Assembly (NCBI GenBank): GCA_016715205.1 | Contig: JADKBC010000007.1 | Span: 62,001 to 126,000, forward strand | From: Holophaga sp. | Lineage (GTDB): Bacteria > Acidobacteriota > Holophagae > Holophagales > Holophagaceae | Direction: 5' to 3' | DNA: 64,000 nucleotides | Shown here: one piece after another, positions 32,188-41,015 of the stretch | Layout of the letters: each line of letters opens with the position of its first letter | How positions within the stretch are numbered: the stretch's first letter is position 1 | The notes under the pieces: generated by a model | Seen by the model: only the letters and a program-made list of their open reading frames with translations | Database searches by the model: none | Told to the model about the DNA's origin: nothing | Translations under genes and position numbers: made by a program

Positions 32188-34978
32188 GGATCGCCTTTAT
32201 CTGATCGATACTTTCGCTTTCATATTTCGTTCCTACTTTGCGAATCCTCGGCTTACGAATGGGGCGGCGTACACGTTCACGCGGCTGGTGCTGCAGATGC
32301 TCGAGAAGCATAAGCCAACCCATGTGGCCTGTGTGTTTGATCGGCCGGAACCAACCTTTCGCCATGAGATCTACCCGGAGTACAAGGCCAATCGTGCGGA
32401 GATGCCGGAAGATCTGCGGCCGCAGATTCCCTTGATCCGGCAGCTGATCGAAGCGCTGGATATCCCCATCGTGGAACTGGCGGGCTACGAAGCTGATGAT
32501 GTGATGGCCACCCTGGCGCGGGAATCCGCCGAACATGGCCTGCCTGCCGTGATTGTGAGCCCCGACAAGGATCTGCTCCAGCTGGTGGATGACGAGAAAA
32601 AGATCCAGGTTCTCAACACCAAGGACGGTGAGGTGTGGCACGACCGGGCCGGTGTGCGCGAGCGCATGGGTGTGTGGCCCGAGCAGGTGGTGGACTACCT
32701 GACGATCCTGGGCGATGCCTCCGATAACGTGAAGGGCGTTCCGGGCATTGGTGAAAAGGGTGCCTCGCAGCTGCTTGAAACCTACGGCAGCCTGGCGGCG
32801 ATTCTGGCCGCCAAGGATCAGTTGAAACCGCGCCAGCGGGCTGGGCTCGACGAAGCGGCCCCCTGGTTGGAACTCACCAAGCAGCTGGTGACGGTGGTGA
32901 CGGACCTGACCCTGCCGCTGCATCCCAGGGATCTGCGCTATCCAGGTTTGAACGAGGCCAAGGCCCGAGCCACCTTCAAGGAACTGGGTTTCCAGGCCCT
33001 CACCAAGGAATTCACCCAGTCTTCGGCGGCCTCCGGGGTGGAACGCCGCTACAGTGCCGCTACCAAGGCCAAGGATCTGGAAGCGGCCGTGGCCGCCTGC
33101 CGCACCGCGGGGCGCTTTGGCCTGGACACGGAAACCACCAGCATCGAAGCCACCCGGGGCCACATGGTGGGCCTGAGCCTTGCCTGGGCCGCCAACGAGG
33201 GCTTGTACGTGCCCCTCGCCCACCTGAAACCCGCCAGCCAGGACATGGCCGGTGCGTTGCCGGGATTGTTGCCGGAATCCGGGCTCCCGGATGCCCTCCT
33301 GGATCTGCAGGGCGATCCACTTCGGTACTGGGATGAACTGGCCCCCTTCCTGGATCCCCGCAACGTAGCCTTTGCGGAGGTTCAACGCATTCTGGGCCCC
33401 TTGCTGGCGGATCCCGCTGTGCTGAAGGTGGGCCAGAACCTTAAGTACGACCTGATCGTGTTGGGGCGACATGGCTTCGAGGTGCAAGGCCTGGGTGACG
33501 ATTCCATGGTGCAGAGTTTCCTGGTGGAGCCCGGGCTGCGCCATAACCTGGATGATCTGAGCTCTCGCCATCTGGATATCCGCCCCATCGCCTTTGAAAG
33601 CATCGTGGGCAAGGGGAAAGCCCAGAAGCGTTTTGATGAAGCCGTGTTCGAGGAGGCCGTTCAATATGCCGCCGAGGATGCGGATCTGGCGCTGCAACTG
33701 TGCCAGAAGTTGGATGCTCAGCTCACGGACCCGCCCATGCGGCGGCTGTACCGCGAGGTGGATCTTCCCCTGGTGGAAGTGCTGGCGGACATGGAACGCA
33801 CGGGCGTTCGGCTCGATCTGGTCGAGCTCTCGCGACTCTCCGTGCAGATGCAGAATGATCGGAAGCGTGCGGAAACCCGGGTGCTGGAGCTGGCGGGGGA
33901 ACCCTTCAACCTCAACAGTCCCGCCCAACTGGGTCGGATCCTGTTCGAGAAGCTCGGCTACAAGCCCGTGAAATACACCGGGAAAACCAAGGTGCCTTCC
34001 ACCGATGAAGAAGTTCTGGATGAATTGGCCACAAAGGAGAACGCGGAAATTGCGCGGGAACTGCTGCGCCACCGGGAACTGGCCAAACTGCTCGGCACCT
34101 ATGTGGAGGCGCTGCCGGGCATGGTGAATCCCCTCACGGGGCGGGTTCACACCAAACTGCACCAGGCTGCGGTGGCATCGGGGCGCCTGGCTTCCAGTGA
34201 TCCCAACTTGCAAAACATTCCGGTGCGCACCCAGGAAGGTCGGGCCATTCGTGGCGCCTTCGTGCCCCAGGAAGGCTGGATTTTGCTGGACGCGGATTAC
34301 AGTCAGATCGAACTGCGGGTGGTGGCGGCCCTGGCCCAGGATCCTGTGCTGCTGGGCGCCTTTGAAAAGGGCGAGGATATTCACCGCCGCACCGCTTCCG
34401 AGGTGATGGGTGTGGCCATGGAGGACGTCACCGCCGACCAGCGCAGCGCCGCCAAGACCGTGAATTTTGGATTGCTGTACGGCCAGGGCCCCTTTGCGTT
34501 GGCAGCCCAATTGGGCATCAGCCAGAAGGAAGCCAAGGCCTTCATCGAACGGTACTTCGAGCGCATGCCCAAGGTGGCGGCCTGGATCGAGGGCACCAAG
34601 GAACTGGCGCTCAAGGAAGGCTTGGTGCGCACGGCCTGGGGGCGATTCCGTCCCATTCCCGAATTGGAAAGTTCCAACAAGCAGTTCCAGGCCCAGGGGC
34701 TGCGCGTGGCCGTGAACACGGTGGTGCAGGGCACCGCCGCGGATCTCATGCGGCGCGCCATGGTGCGCCTGCACCGCAGCCTGCAAGCCGAACACTTGCA
34801 CACGCGCCTGCTGCTGCAGGTGCACGACGAATTGCTGCTGGAGGCCCCGCCTGAGGAAATGGAACGGGCTTCAATTCTGTTGAAGGAAGCCATGGAAGGG
34901 GCCGACGATTTGGGCCCCATGGGCGTGCGGCTTGCCGCAGAAGTGCGCAGCGGAAGTACCTGGCTGGCAGCCAAATAG
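32180..34978 (+). CDS. polA: DNA polymerase I
   Basis: A 932-residue family A polymerase. The 5'-3' exonuclease covers about 1-290 (ELAGYEADDVMATLA; VSPDKDLLQLV). The 3'-5' exonuclease begins near 310 and keeps its DxE motif (GLDTETTSIEA), so proofreading is probably active. The polymerase domain carries motif A DADYSQIELRVVA, motif B RSAAKTVNFGLLYG and motif C VHDELLLE. The start is GTG 32180, after GGGGGTGATTT, and lies 8 bases inside leader ORF B. Needed for Okazaki-fragment maturation and repair synthesis. Confidence 0.96.
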   Translation: MGEDRLYLIDTFAFIFRSYFANPRLTNGAAYTFTRLVLQMLEKHKPTHVACVFDRPEPTFRHEIYPEYKANRAEMPEDLRPQIPLIRQLIEALDIPIVELAGYEADDVMATLARESAEHGLPAVIVSPDKDLLQLVDDEKKIQVLNTKDGEVWHDRAGVRERMGVWPEQVVDYLTILGDASDNVKGVPGIGEKGASQLLETYGSLAAILAAKDQLKPRQRAGLDEAAPWLELTKQLVTVVTDLTLPLHPRDLRYPGLNEAKARATFKELGFQALTKEFTQSSAASGVERRYSAATKAKDLEAAVAACRTAGRFGLDTETTSIEATRGHMVGLSLAWAANEGLYVPLAHLKPASQDMAGALPGLLPESGLPDALLDLQGDPLRYWDELAPFLDPRNVAFAEVQRILGPLLADPAVLKVGQNLKYDLIVLGRHGFEVQGLGDDSMVQSFLVEPGLRHNLDDLSSRHLDIRPIAFESIVGKGKAQKRFDEAVFEEAVQYAAEDADLALQLCQKLDAQLTDPPMRRLYREVDLPLVEVLADMERTGVRLDLVELSRLSVQMQNDRKRAETRVLELAGEPFNLNSPAQLGRILFEKLGYKPVKYTGKTKVPSTDEEVLDELATKENAEIARELLRHRELAKLLGTYVEALPGMVNPLTGRVHTKLHQAAVASGRLASSDPNLQNIPVRTQEGRAIRGAFVPQEGWILLDADYSQIELRVVAALAQDPVLLGAFEKGEDIHRRTASEVMGVAMEDVTADQRSAAKTVNFGLLYGQGPFALAAQLGISQKEAKAFIERYFERMPKVAAWIEGTKELALKEGLVRTAWGRFRPIPELESSNKQFQAQGLRVAVNTVVQGTAADLMRRAMVRLHRSLQAEHLHTRLLLQVHDELLLEAPPEEMERASILLKEAMEGADDLGPMGVRLAAEVRSGSTWLAAK

Positions 34979-34982
34979 AAGG

Positions 34983-35002
34983 CTTAACAACTCTTAACAA
35001 CT
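34983..35002. repeat. perfect tandem 10-mer after polA
   Basis: CTTAACAACT occurs twice head-to-tail, starting 4 bases after the polA stop and ending 178 bases before the next start codon. A 10-base period is one helical turn, as expected of a binding site for a protein that binds side by side. No regulator is suggested. The rest of the gap up to 35180 shows GC-rich short dyads but no RNA family I recognise. Confidence 0.4.
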
Positions 35003-35180
35003 TTGTCCGGTTCATTCATCCGAGAATTACCAGGTTCGGCGCGCCTGAGCGCGGGCTGAGCGATTCCCGGTCGCAGGGGCTTTTTCTGATCTTCGCAGGG
35101 TCGAAGTGAGGTGCTGAGCCCCCGGTGTGAAGCCCCGTTGCAGCCGTTCTATTTGCCCATTGTCTTACTACGGAGACGCC

Positions 35181-37811
35181 ATGATTCAACGACCTTTGCG
35201 CCCGGCCTGCACTGTGCTTGGCCTGCTGCTTGCCACCGGGGCGGCCTGGGCGGGTCCCGTGACCGGGCCCCAGGCTCAGCAGGCGGTCAAGCAGTGGCTC
35301 CAGCGCGGCGCATCGCCGCTCAAGACGCTTCTATGTACGGAAATCGCCAGCGTCGAAACCCATCGGGATGCCGCTGGCCGTGCGCTGTTCCACGAGGTGC
35401 GTCTGGCACCCGAAGGCTTTGTGGTGGTGGGGGCGGATGATCTGCTCGAACCGATCATTGCTTTCGCGCCCCAGGGCATTCTCGATAAAAATCCCGAAAA
35501 TCACTTGTACCTGATGTTGCAGAAGGATCTCCGGGCCCGGATGGACCAGGGTGTCTCACAACCAAGCGGCAAAAATGCACGCCTTCTCGAGGCTTCCCGC
35601 GGGGAAGCTGCCGCCAAATGGCAGGCGCTGCTCGGCGTGGCCGGTCCTACCAATACCTCGATTCCATCCGTGGAGGATGTGCGGGTAGCGCCGCTGGTTC
35701 AGAGCAAATGGGATCAGGGCAGTGTTGGGGGGTACCAGGTTTACAACTATTACACCCCCAACAACTACGTGTGCGGGTGCGTGGCGACAGCCATGGTCCA
35801 GTTGATGCGGTTCCATCAATTCCCAACCACGGGAATTGGCGCCAAGACCTTTCAGATCCATGTGGACAACTTGGCTCAGAACAAGACCACCCGAGGTGGA
35901 GACGGCTCCGGTGGGGCCTACGACTGGAGCCAGATGCCCCTGGTGCCCAACTCCTCCACGCCAGAGGCCCAGCGCCAGATGATCGGTGCCTTGTCCCTGG
36001 ATGCGGGCCTTGCCGTGCACATGTACTATGCCGGCGATGGCTCAGGTTCCAACATGTTTGACTCCACGGATGCGCTGCGCACGACCTTCAAATACACCAA
36101 TGCCATCCATGGCTTCAGCGGTGGGGAACTTACGGGCAAAGGCTTGGCGGAAATGGTGCAGCCCAACCTGGATGCTGGCTATCCCGTGCTGTTCGGCATC
36201 ACCGGAGATGGGGGCCATGCCATCGTGTGCGATGGCTACGGGTACAGCAGCGGCACCCTGTATCACCACCTGAACCTGGGCTGGGGCGGTAGCAGCAATG
36301 CCTGGTACAACCTGCCGAACATCGGCACCAACTACCACTTCAACGTGATCGATGATTGCGTGTACAACGTGTTTCCAGCCGGCGCTGGTGAGATTCTCAG
36401 TGGGCGGGTGACCGATGGTTCAGGCGCGCCCATCTCCGGCGTGGCGGTGACCGATGGCACTGCGAATGCGCTCACCGATGCGAAGGGTATCTTTGCCTTG
36501 AAGGGACTCAACGCGGGCCAGAGGACCCTCACTGCCACCAAGACCGGGATGCTCTTCCCCCAGGCCGTGCGCCTGGTTGGAACGTCCACGGATGGTGCGG
36601 AGGTCGGCAACGTATGGGGCGTGGATCTGGTGCAGGGCTCTGGCGCCACCCCCACCATCAAGCCCCAGCCGGTGGGTCAGGATGTGAAGCTGGGTGGTTC
36701 CGCCACCTTCACGGCAGGGGCCACAGGCATCGGCCCCCTGAACTTCCAGTGGACCAAGAATGGTAATCCGGTGGCTACCGGTGCTTCCTATACCCTGGCC
36801 AGTGCGGCCGAAGCCGACGACAAGGCCACCATTGGCCTGCATGTAACAGGTGGTTCCGGTTTTGCGGATAGCACCCCGGTCACGGTAAACGTGGTGCGCC
36901 TGTTCAATGGTGATTTTGAAAAGGGTTCGTCGGGCTGGGATCTCTGGAACCCTGGCGTGGTCCTGGGCCCTGGCGCCTATACCGAAGTGGACCCCCACGC
37001 AGGCGGTCAGTGGCTTTGCATCGGTGATTGGTCTTCGGCCTGCACCGATTACGCCATGCAGGACATCACCCTGCCAAGCATTGGAACCGTCAACCTGAGT
37101 TTCTGGGCGGGCATTGCCAATAAATCCAAAACGCCAGCCTCTGCTGCCAACCTTTTCAAGGTCAAGGTGCTGGATCAGAGCGGTGCAACTCTGGGCGAAC
37201 TCAAGAGTTTGAGCAACCTGGATGCCGCCGTGGATGCTGGCGGCAAGGTGATCTGGAAATCCTATGGCCCCTTTAGTCTGAACGCCTGGCGCGGCTCCAC
37301 CATCCGCCTTCGGATTGAATCAGTGCAGCCGGGAAGCGCCGATACAGGCACCGTTTTTGCAATCGATGATGTTGTCCTACAGACTTCCAATGTGGATACA
37401 TCCACCGTGGTGCTGACCATGGATCACCCTAGTGCCTTTGTGCTGCCAGGGGCCTCTGCCACCTTCACCGTGAGCGGCGATCAAGGGTTGGGGGTGGACT
37501 GGGCCGTACCCATGCCTGCCACCCACGTGGATCAAGGCCTGACCACCACCGTGACCGTGCCCGACGCGGCACCACTGGTGCTGACGTCCTACACCTTGAA
37601 GGCAACCCTCAAGGCGGATCCCTCCAAATATGTATTGGCCCCGGTCATCGTGAAGGGCATGGATCTGGTGGCGGATGGCAGCTTGAATCCCCTTGACCTG
37701 CTCGGCTTCGCCGCCGAATGGGGCAAGCCCAACACCAGCCCTGCCAACTTCAAAGCCACTGGCACCGTGGATGACACGGATCTGGCTGCGCTTCTCTCCA
37801 AGATTAAATGA
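35181..37811 (+). CDS. secreted C10-family (streptopain-like) cysteine peptidase
   Basis: An 876-residue secreted protein. A signal peptide (VLGLLLATGAAWA) is followed by a prodomain and a C10 peptidase domain with catalytic C200 (YVCGCVATAMVQLM) and H346 (GDGGHAIVCDGYG). C-terminal to it are a carboxypeptidase-regulatory-like domain (GRVTDGSGAPISGVAVTDG), an Ig-like domain, a jelly-roll-like region (NGDFEKGSSGWDLWNPGVV) and a dockerin-like tail with two Asp-containing repeats (DGSLNPLDLLGFAAEWG; TGTVDDTDLAALLSKI). Probably degrades extracellular protein, feeding amino acids such as lysine to the cell. ATG 35181; the upstream GTG/ATG extensions lack a signal peptide. Confidence 0.88.
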   Translation: MIQRPLRPACTVLGLLLATGAAWAGPVTGPQAQQAVKQWLQRGASPLKTLLCTEIASVETHRDAAGRALFHEVRLAPEGFVVVGADDLLEPIIAFAPQGILDKNPENHLYLMLQKDLRARMDQGVSQPSGKNARLLEASRGEAAAKWQALLGVAGPTNTSIPSVEDVRVAPLVQSKWDQGSVGGYQVYNYYTPNNYVCGCVATAMVQLMRFHQFPTTGIGAKTFQIHVDNLAQNKTTRGGDGSGGAYDWSQMPLVPNSSTPEAQRQMIGALSLDAGLAVHMYYAGDGSGSNMFDSTDALRTTFKYTNAIHGFSGGELTGKGLAEMVQPNLDAGYPVLFGITGDGGHAIVCDGYGYSSGTLYHHLNLGWGGSSNAWYNLPNIGTNYHFNVIDDCVYNVFPAGAGEILSGRVTDGSGAPISGVAVTDGTANALTDAKGIFALKGLNAGQRTLTATKTGMLFPQAVRLVGTSTDGAEVGNVWGVDLVQGSGATPTIKPQPVGQDVKLGGSATFTAGATGIGPLNFQWTKNGNPVATGASYTLASAAEADDKATIGLHVTGGSGFADSTPVTVNVVRLFNGDFEKGSSGWDLWNPGVVLGPGAYTEVDPHAGGQWLCIGDWSSACTDYAMQDITLPSIGTVNLSFWAGIANKSKTPASAANLFKVKVLDQSGATLGELKSLSNLDAAVDAGGKVIWKSYGPFSLNAWRGSTIRLRIESVQPGSADTGTVFAIDDVVLQTSNVDTSTVVLTMDHPSAFVLPGASATFTVSGDQGLGVDWAVPMPATHVDQGLTTTVTVPDAAPLVLTSYTLKATLKADPSKYVLAPVIVKGMDLVADGSLNPLDLLGFAAEWGKPNTSPANFKATGTVDDTDLAALLSKIK

Positions 37812-37825
37812 GCACAGGGAACCCC

Positions 37826-38401
37826 ATGAAACTTCGTCAGCTATTTCTTCCGACCCTCATTCTCGGTGCCTTGCTTGCATGTGGCGGTGGTTCAACGCCG
37901 GAGCCTGTGCCCGCCGGTGCCACGAAATTGGTTTACTCGGACCCAGCCACGGGCACCTATCAGCTGAGGCAGAATGCGGGTCTCAGCACGCCCACCCACC
38001 TTGTGCTTGAAGTCTGGGGACCGGCGGCCACCAGTGGTTGCGGTGTGACCGTTGCCTTCAACCTGGGTGGCAGCGCGGCCGCCTGGAGCAACGTCAAGGC
38101 CACGGATCCCGCCGGCACCTATGTGGCCAATGGCAGCGCCTTTGATTTGGGCACCGGCTTGGCCATTCTCAAAGCGAAGGTCAGTGGGAATAACCTTGTG
38201 GCCACCGTGGCGGAAAAGGGTACTGGTTCGCCCAAGACCCTCAATAGGGCGTTGCTGCAGGTGGCCCTGGATCTCAAGCCTGGGGCAACGGTGGGCGCAT
38301 CGACCACGGTGACGCCTGATTTGCCCAACTGCAAACTGCTGCAAGCCGACGGCAGCCTGGCCTCCATTCAGGTGAGCGCCTCGAGCGTGGCAGCCCAATA
38401 A
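37826..38401 (+). CDS. lipoprotein, unknown function
   Basis: A 191-residue protein with a type II signal peptide and lipobox LLACGGG (LGALLACGG), so it is predicted to be lipid-anchored. The mature part (SGCGVTVAFNLGGSAAAWSN) is beta-rich and not recognised; it recalls cohesin-like folds only vaguely. I chose ATG 37826 with AGGGA upstream; ATG 37808 overlaps the peptidase stop. Directly downstream of the secreted peptidase and probably co-expressed with it. The peptidase has a dockerin-like tail, so an anchoring role is conceivable but unproven. Confidence 0.75.
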   Translation: MKLRQLFLPTLILGALLACGGGSTPEPVPAGATKLVYSDPATGTYQLRQNAGLSTPTHLVLEVWGPAATSGCGVTVAFNLGGSAAAWSNVKATDPAGTYVANGSAFDLGTGLAILKAKVSGNNLVATVAEKGTGSPKTLNRALLQVALDLKPGATVGASTTVTPDLPNCKLLQADGSLASIQVSASSVAAQ

Positions 38402-38416
38402 TTCTAGATTAATTTC

Positions 38417-38439
38417 GCGGTTTTTTCTTATCAAACCGC
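38417..38439. terminator. short hairpin after lipoprotein gene
   Basis: GCGGTTT (38417-38423) pairs with AAACCGC (38433-38439) around a 9-base U-rich loop, 16 bases after the lipoprotein stop. The stem is short and no clear U-tract follows, so it is only a weak terminator candidate between the lipoprotein and dehydrogenase genes. Confidence 0.35.
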
Positions 38440-38506
38440 TATTCCAGAAAGCCTTGGGTTCCTCGATTCTGCTCCGGAAGGAGTATGCTTTCGGGCAGAG
38501 GGCCCC

Positions 38507-39661
38507 ATGCAGAACGTGGCATTCCATAACCCGACCAAGCTCTTGTTTGGTCGTGGTCAGGTGGCAGCCTTGGCCTCGGAAATTCCGCCGTGGGCCAAGG
38601 TTTTGGTCACCTATGGCAGTGGCAGCATCAAGACCAATCCTGTGTATGCCCAGGTTCTGGAGGCTTTGCAGGCCTTTCAGGTGATCGAATTTTCGGGCAT
38701 CGAGGCCAATCCCTCCTACGAAACACTGATGAGGGCCGTGGAAATTGTCAGGGCCGAAGGCATCGGTTTCCTGGTGGCCTTGGGGGGCGGGCCAGCGCTG
38801 GATGGCACCAAGTTCATTGCGGTGGCGGTCCCCTTCCCAGGCGATCCGTGGGATATCTGTGCCCATGGCGCCGTGCCCAATTCCAGCCTGCCCGTGGGTG
38901 CCGTCCTGACGCTTCCCGCCACGGGCTCCGAAGCCAATGGCCATGCGGCGATCACTCGATTGTCCACCCGGGAGAAACTGGCGTTCGCGCATCCCTTGGC
39001 CCAGCCCAAATTTGCAATCATGGATCCGGAGCACACCCTGGGTTTGCCCAAGCGGCCCATCGCCAACGGCGTGGTGGACGCCTTTGTGCAGGTAACTGAA
39101 CAGTACCTCACTTATCCCGCGGAGGTGCCCGTCCAGGACCGCTTGGCCGAAGGCCTCCTGGCCACCCTGATCGAGGAAGGCCCCCGGACCCTGGCCCAAC
39201 CCAAGGACTACCCAGCCCGATGCAATGTCATGTGGTGCACGCTCATGGCCTTCCACGGACTTGTGGGATGTGGGGCTCCCTGGGATGGCTCCACCCATGC
39301 CATTGCCCATGAATTGTGCGCGTTCCATGGGCTGGACACCGCCCAGGCGCTGGCCATCGTCCTCCCCAACCTGCTTTGGGTGCAGCGGGAAGCCAAGGCG
39401 GAAAAGCTGCTCCAGTACGCCGAGCGGGTCTGGCAGGTGCGGGAGGGCAGCCCAGCCAGCCGGGTGGCCCAGGCCATCATCCGCACCCGGAACTATTTTG
39501 AAAGCCTGGGCGTGGGCACCCATCTCTCCGACTACAACATCGGTTCAGAGCGGTTCGACGAGATCCTGGCGAGGTTGGAGGCACATCAAGTGCTACCCCT
39601 GGGTGAGCGCCAGGACCTCGGCTTGGCCAAGCTGCGTGAGATCCTGATGCTGGCGAGATAG
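38507..39661 (+). CDS. YqhD-like iron-containing alcohol dehydrogenase with altered metal site
   Basis: A 384-residue protein clearly of the YqhD/BdhA branch of group III alcohol dehydrogenases, recognisable from LPATGSEANGHAAI, NGVVDAFVQVTEQYLTYP and LLQYAERVWQVREGS. The four metal ligands of YqhD (Asp, His, His, His) correspond here to D191, Q195, H264 and T278; two of the four are lost. The cofactor loop reads GGGPALDGTKF where YqhD has GGGSVLDGTKF. Either the enzyme uses another metal arrangement or it has lost dehydrogenase activity. The frame is otherwise intact at normal length. Confidence 0.85.
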   Translation: MQNVAFHNPTKLLFGRGQVAALASEIPPWAKVLVTYGSGSIKTNPVYAQVLEALQAFQVIEFSGIEANPSYETLMRAVEIVRAEGIGFLVALGGGPALDGTKFIAVAVPFPGDPWDICAHGAVPNSSLPVGAVLTLPATGSEANGHAAITRLSTREKLAFAHPLAQPKFAIMDPEHTLGLPKRPIANGVVDAFVQVTEQYLTYPAEVPVQDRLAEGLLATLIEEGPRTLAQPKDYPARCNVMWCTLMAFHGLVGCGAPWDGSTHAIAHELCAFHGLDTAQALAIVLPNLLWVQREAKAEKLLQYAERVWQVREGSPASRVAQAIIRTRNYFESLGVGTHLSDYNIGSERFDEILARLEAHQVLPLGERQDLGLAKLREILMLAR

Positions 39662-39708
39662 CCCGCCCAGGGGCCTCCTCATCCATACTGAAGCTTGGAG
39701 GTTGGTTG

Positions 39709-41013
39709 ATGAAGATCCTGCTCGTGGGTTCCGGTGGCCGGGAGCATGCCCTTGCCTTGAAGCTGCTGGCCAGCCAGATTCCTGTTGAGTTGTTCGCGGC
39801 GCCGGGCAGTGATGCCATTGCCGAACTGGGGACCTGCCTGCCCCTGGAAGGCGAAGACGTTTTAGGCCTTACCTCCTGGTGCGTGGAACAACGTCCGGAT
39901 CTGGTGGTGATCGGGCCCGAAGTGCCCCTGGTGGCAGGTTTGGGTGATGCCCTCCGCGCCCAGGGTCTGACTGTGTTTGGCCATGATGCCGCCACGGCCA
40001 GGCTGGAAGGTTCCAAGGCCTTTGCCAAGGCGTTCATGCAGCGCCATGGCATTCCCTGCGCGGCCAGTGCGACCTTTACCGACCTTCTAGCTGCCGAAGC
40101 CGCTGTGTTGGCGTGGCCGCATGGTTTTCCCATCGTGCTCAAGGCCGATGGCCTGGCGGCGGGCAAGGGCGTGGTGCTGGCCACCAGCCAGAAGGAGGCC
40201 CTGGACACGCTGCGGGCCTTCATGGGCGGGCAGTTCGGTGCAGCCTCGCGCACGGTGGTGTTGGAAGAACCGCTGGTGGGCATGGAACTCTCCCTGCATG
40301 TGCTGGTGGATGTGGACCAGGAACACGCGCGCTATGTGATCCTGCCCGCCTGTCAGGATCACAAACGGATTTTCGAGGGGGATCACGGCCCCAACACCGG
40401 GGGCATGGGCGCCTTTGGCCCGCTCCCTTTCTTGCGGCCAGAGGATGTTGAGCGCATGCGCATCGATCTGGTGGAGCCCACCGTGCGGGGGTGCCAGCAG
40501 GATGGCCTCACGGCTCGGGGCGTATTTTTCCTGGGCGTGATGTGGACCGCCACCGGGCCTAAACTACTGGAATACAACGTGCGCTTTGGTGACCCAGAAA
40601 CCCAGGTGCTCATGCAATTGCTGGAGGAAGATCTTCCCCTTCTGTTGACCGAAATCGCTGCGGGCCGCCTTTCTCGCAACGAGGTTCAAATCAAGGACGG
40701 TTGTGCCATCACCGTGGTTCTGGCGGCAGAGCATTACCCCGAGGGTGCCAAAAAGGGCGTTCCAATCAACCTTGGCGGGGCAGACCTCACCATCATTCAC
40801 GCCGGTACCCGCCGCCAGGATGGACGCTGGATAACCAACGGTGGGCGCGTTCTCAACCTGGTGGCCCGGGCCGAAAACCTGGGGACGGCTCGGCTGAAAA
40901 TCGAAACGGCCCTGCCGCAGGTATCCTGGCCCGGTATGCAGGTTCGTCGAGATATCGGACTCAAGGCGTTGACCCATGCGATGGCTGGGAAAACCGTTCA
41001 GGATGCGTGGTGA
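39709..41013 (+). CDS. purD: phosphoribosylamine-glycine ligase
   Basis: A 434-residue ATP-grasp ligase of de novo purine synthesis, forming glycinamide ribonucleotide. N-terminal KILLVGSGGREHALA, the GPEVPLVAGLGDALRAQG stretch, ATP-grasp lysine region (FPIVLKADGLAAGKGVVLA) and DHKRIFEGDHGPNTGGMGAF are all present. Start ATG 39709 with GGAGG 7 bases upstream; TTG 39706 is less likely. The pfk gene follows 2 bp after the stop. Confidence 0.96.
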   Translation: MKILLVGSGGREHALALKLLASQIPVELFAAPGSDAIAELGTCLPLEGEDVLGLTSWCVEQRPDLVVIGPEVPLVAGLGDALRAQGLTVFGHDAATARLEGSKAFAKAFMQRHGIPCAASATFTDLLAAEAAVLAWPHGFPIVLKADGLAAGKGVVLATSQKEALDTLRAFMGGQFGAASRTVVLEEPLVGMELSLHVLVDVDQEHARYVILPACQDHKRIFEGDHGPNTGGMGAFGPLPFLRPEDVERMRIDLVEPTVRGCQQDGLTARGVFFLGVMWTATGPKLLEYNVRFGDPETQVLMQLLEEDLPLLLTEIAAGRLSRNEVQIKDGCAITVVLAAEHYPEGAKKGVPINLGGADLTIIHAGTRRQDGRWITNGGRVLNLVARAENLGTARLKIETALPQVSWPGMQVRRDIGLKALTHAMAGKTVQDAW

Positions 41014-41015
41014 CC

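Noticed and set aside
32162..34825. 887-codon open frame on the minus strand over polA
   Set aside because: Antisense shadow caused by codon bias; the translation is low-complexity (His, Gln, Gly rich) with no recognisable domain, whereas polA is intact on the plus strand.
34979..35180. c-di-GMP (GEMM) or other riboswitch before the secreted peptidase
   Set aside because: The gap has GC-rich dyads, but the conserved GEMM bases are missing.
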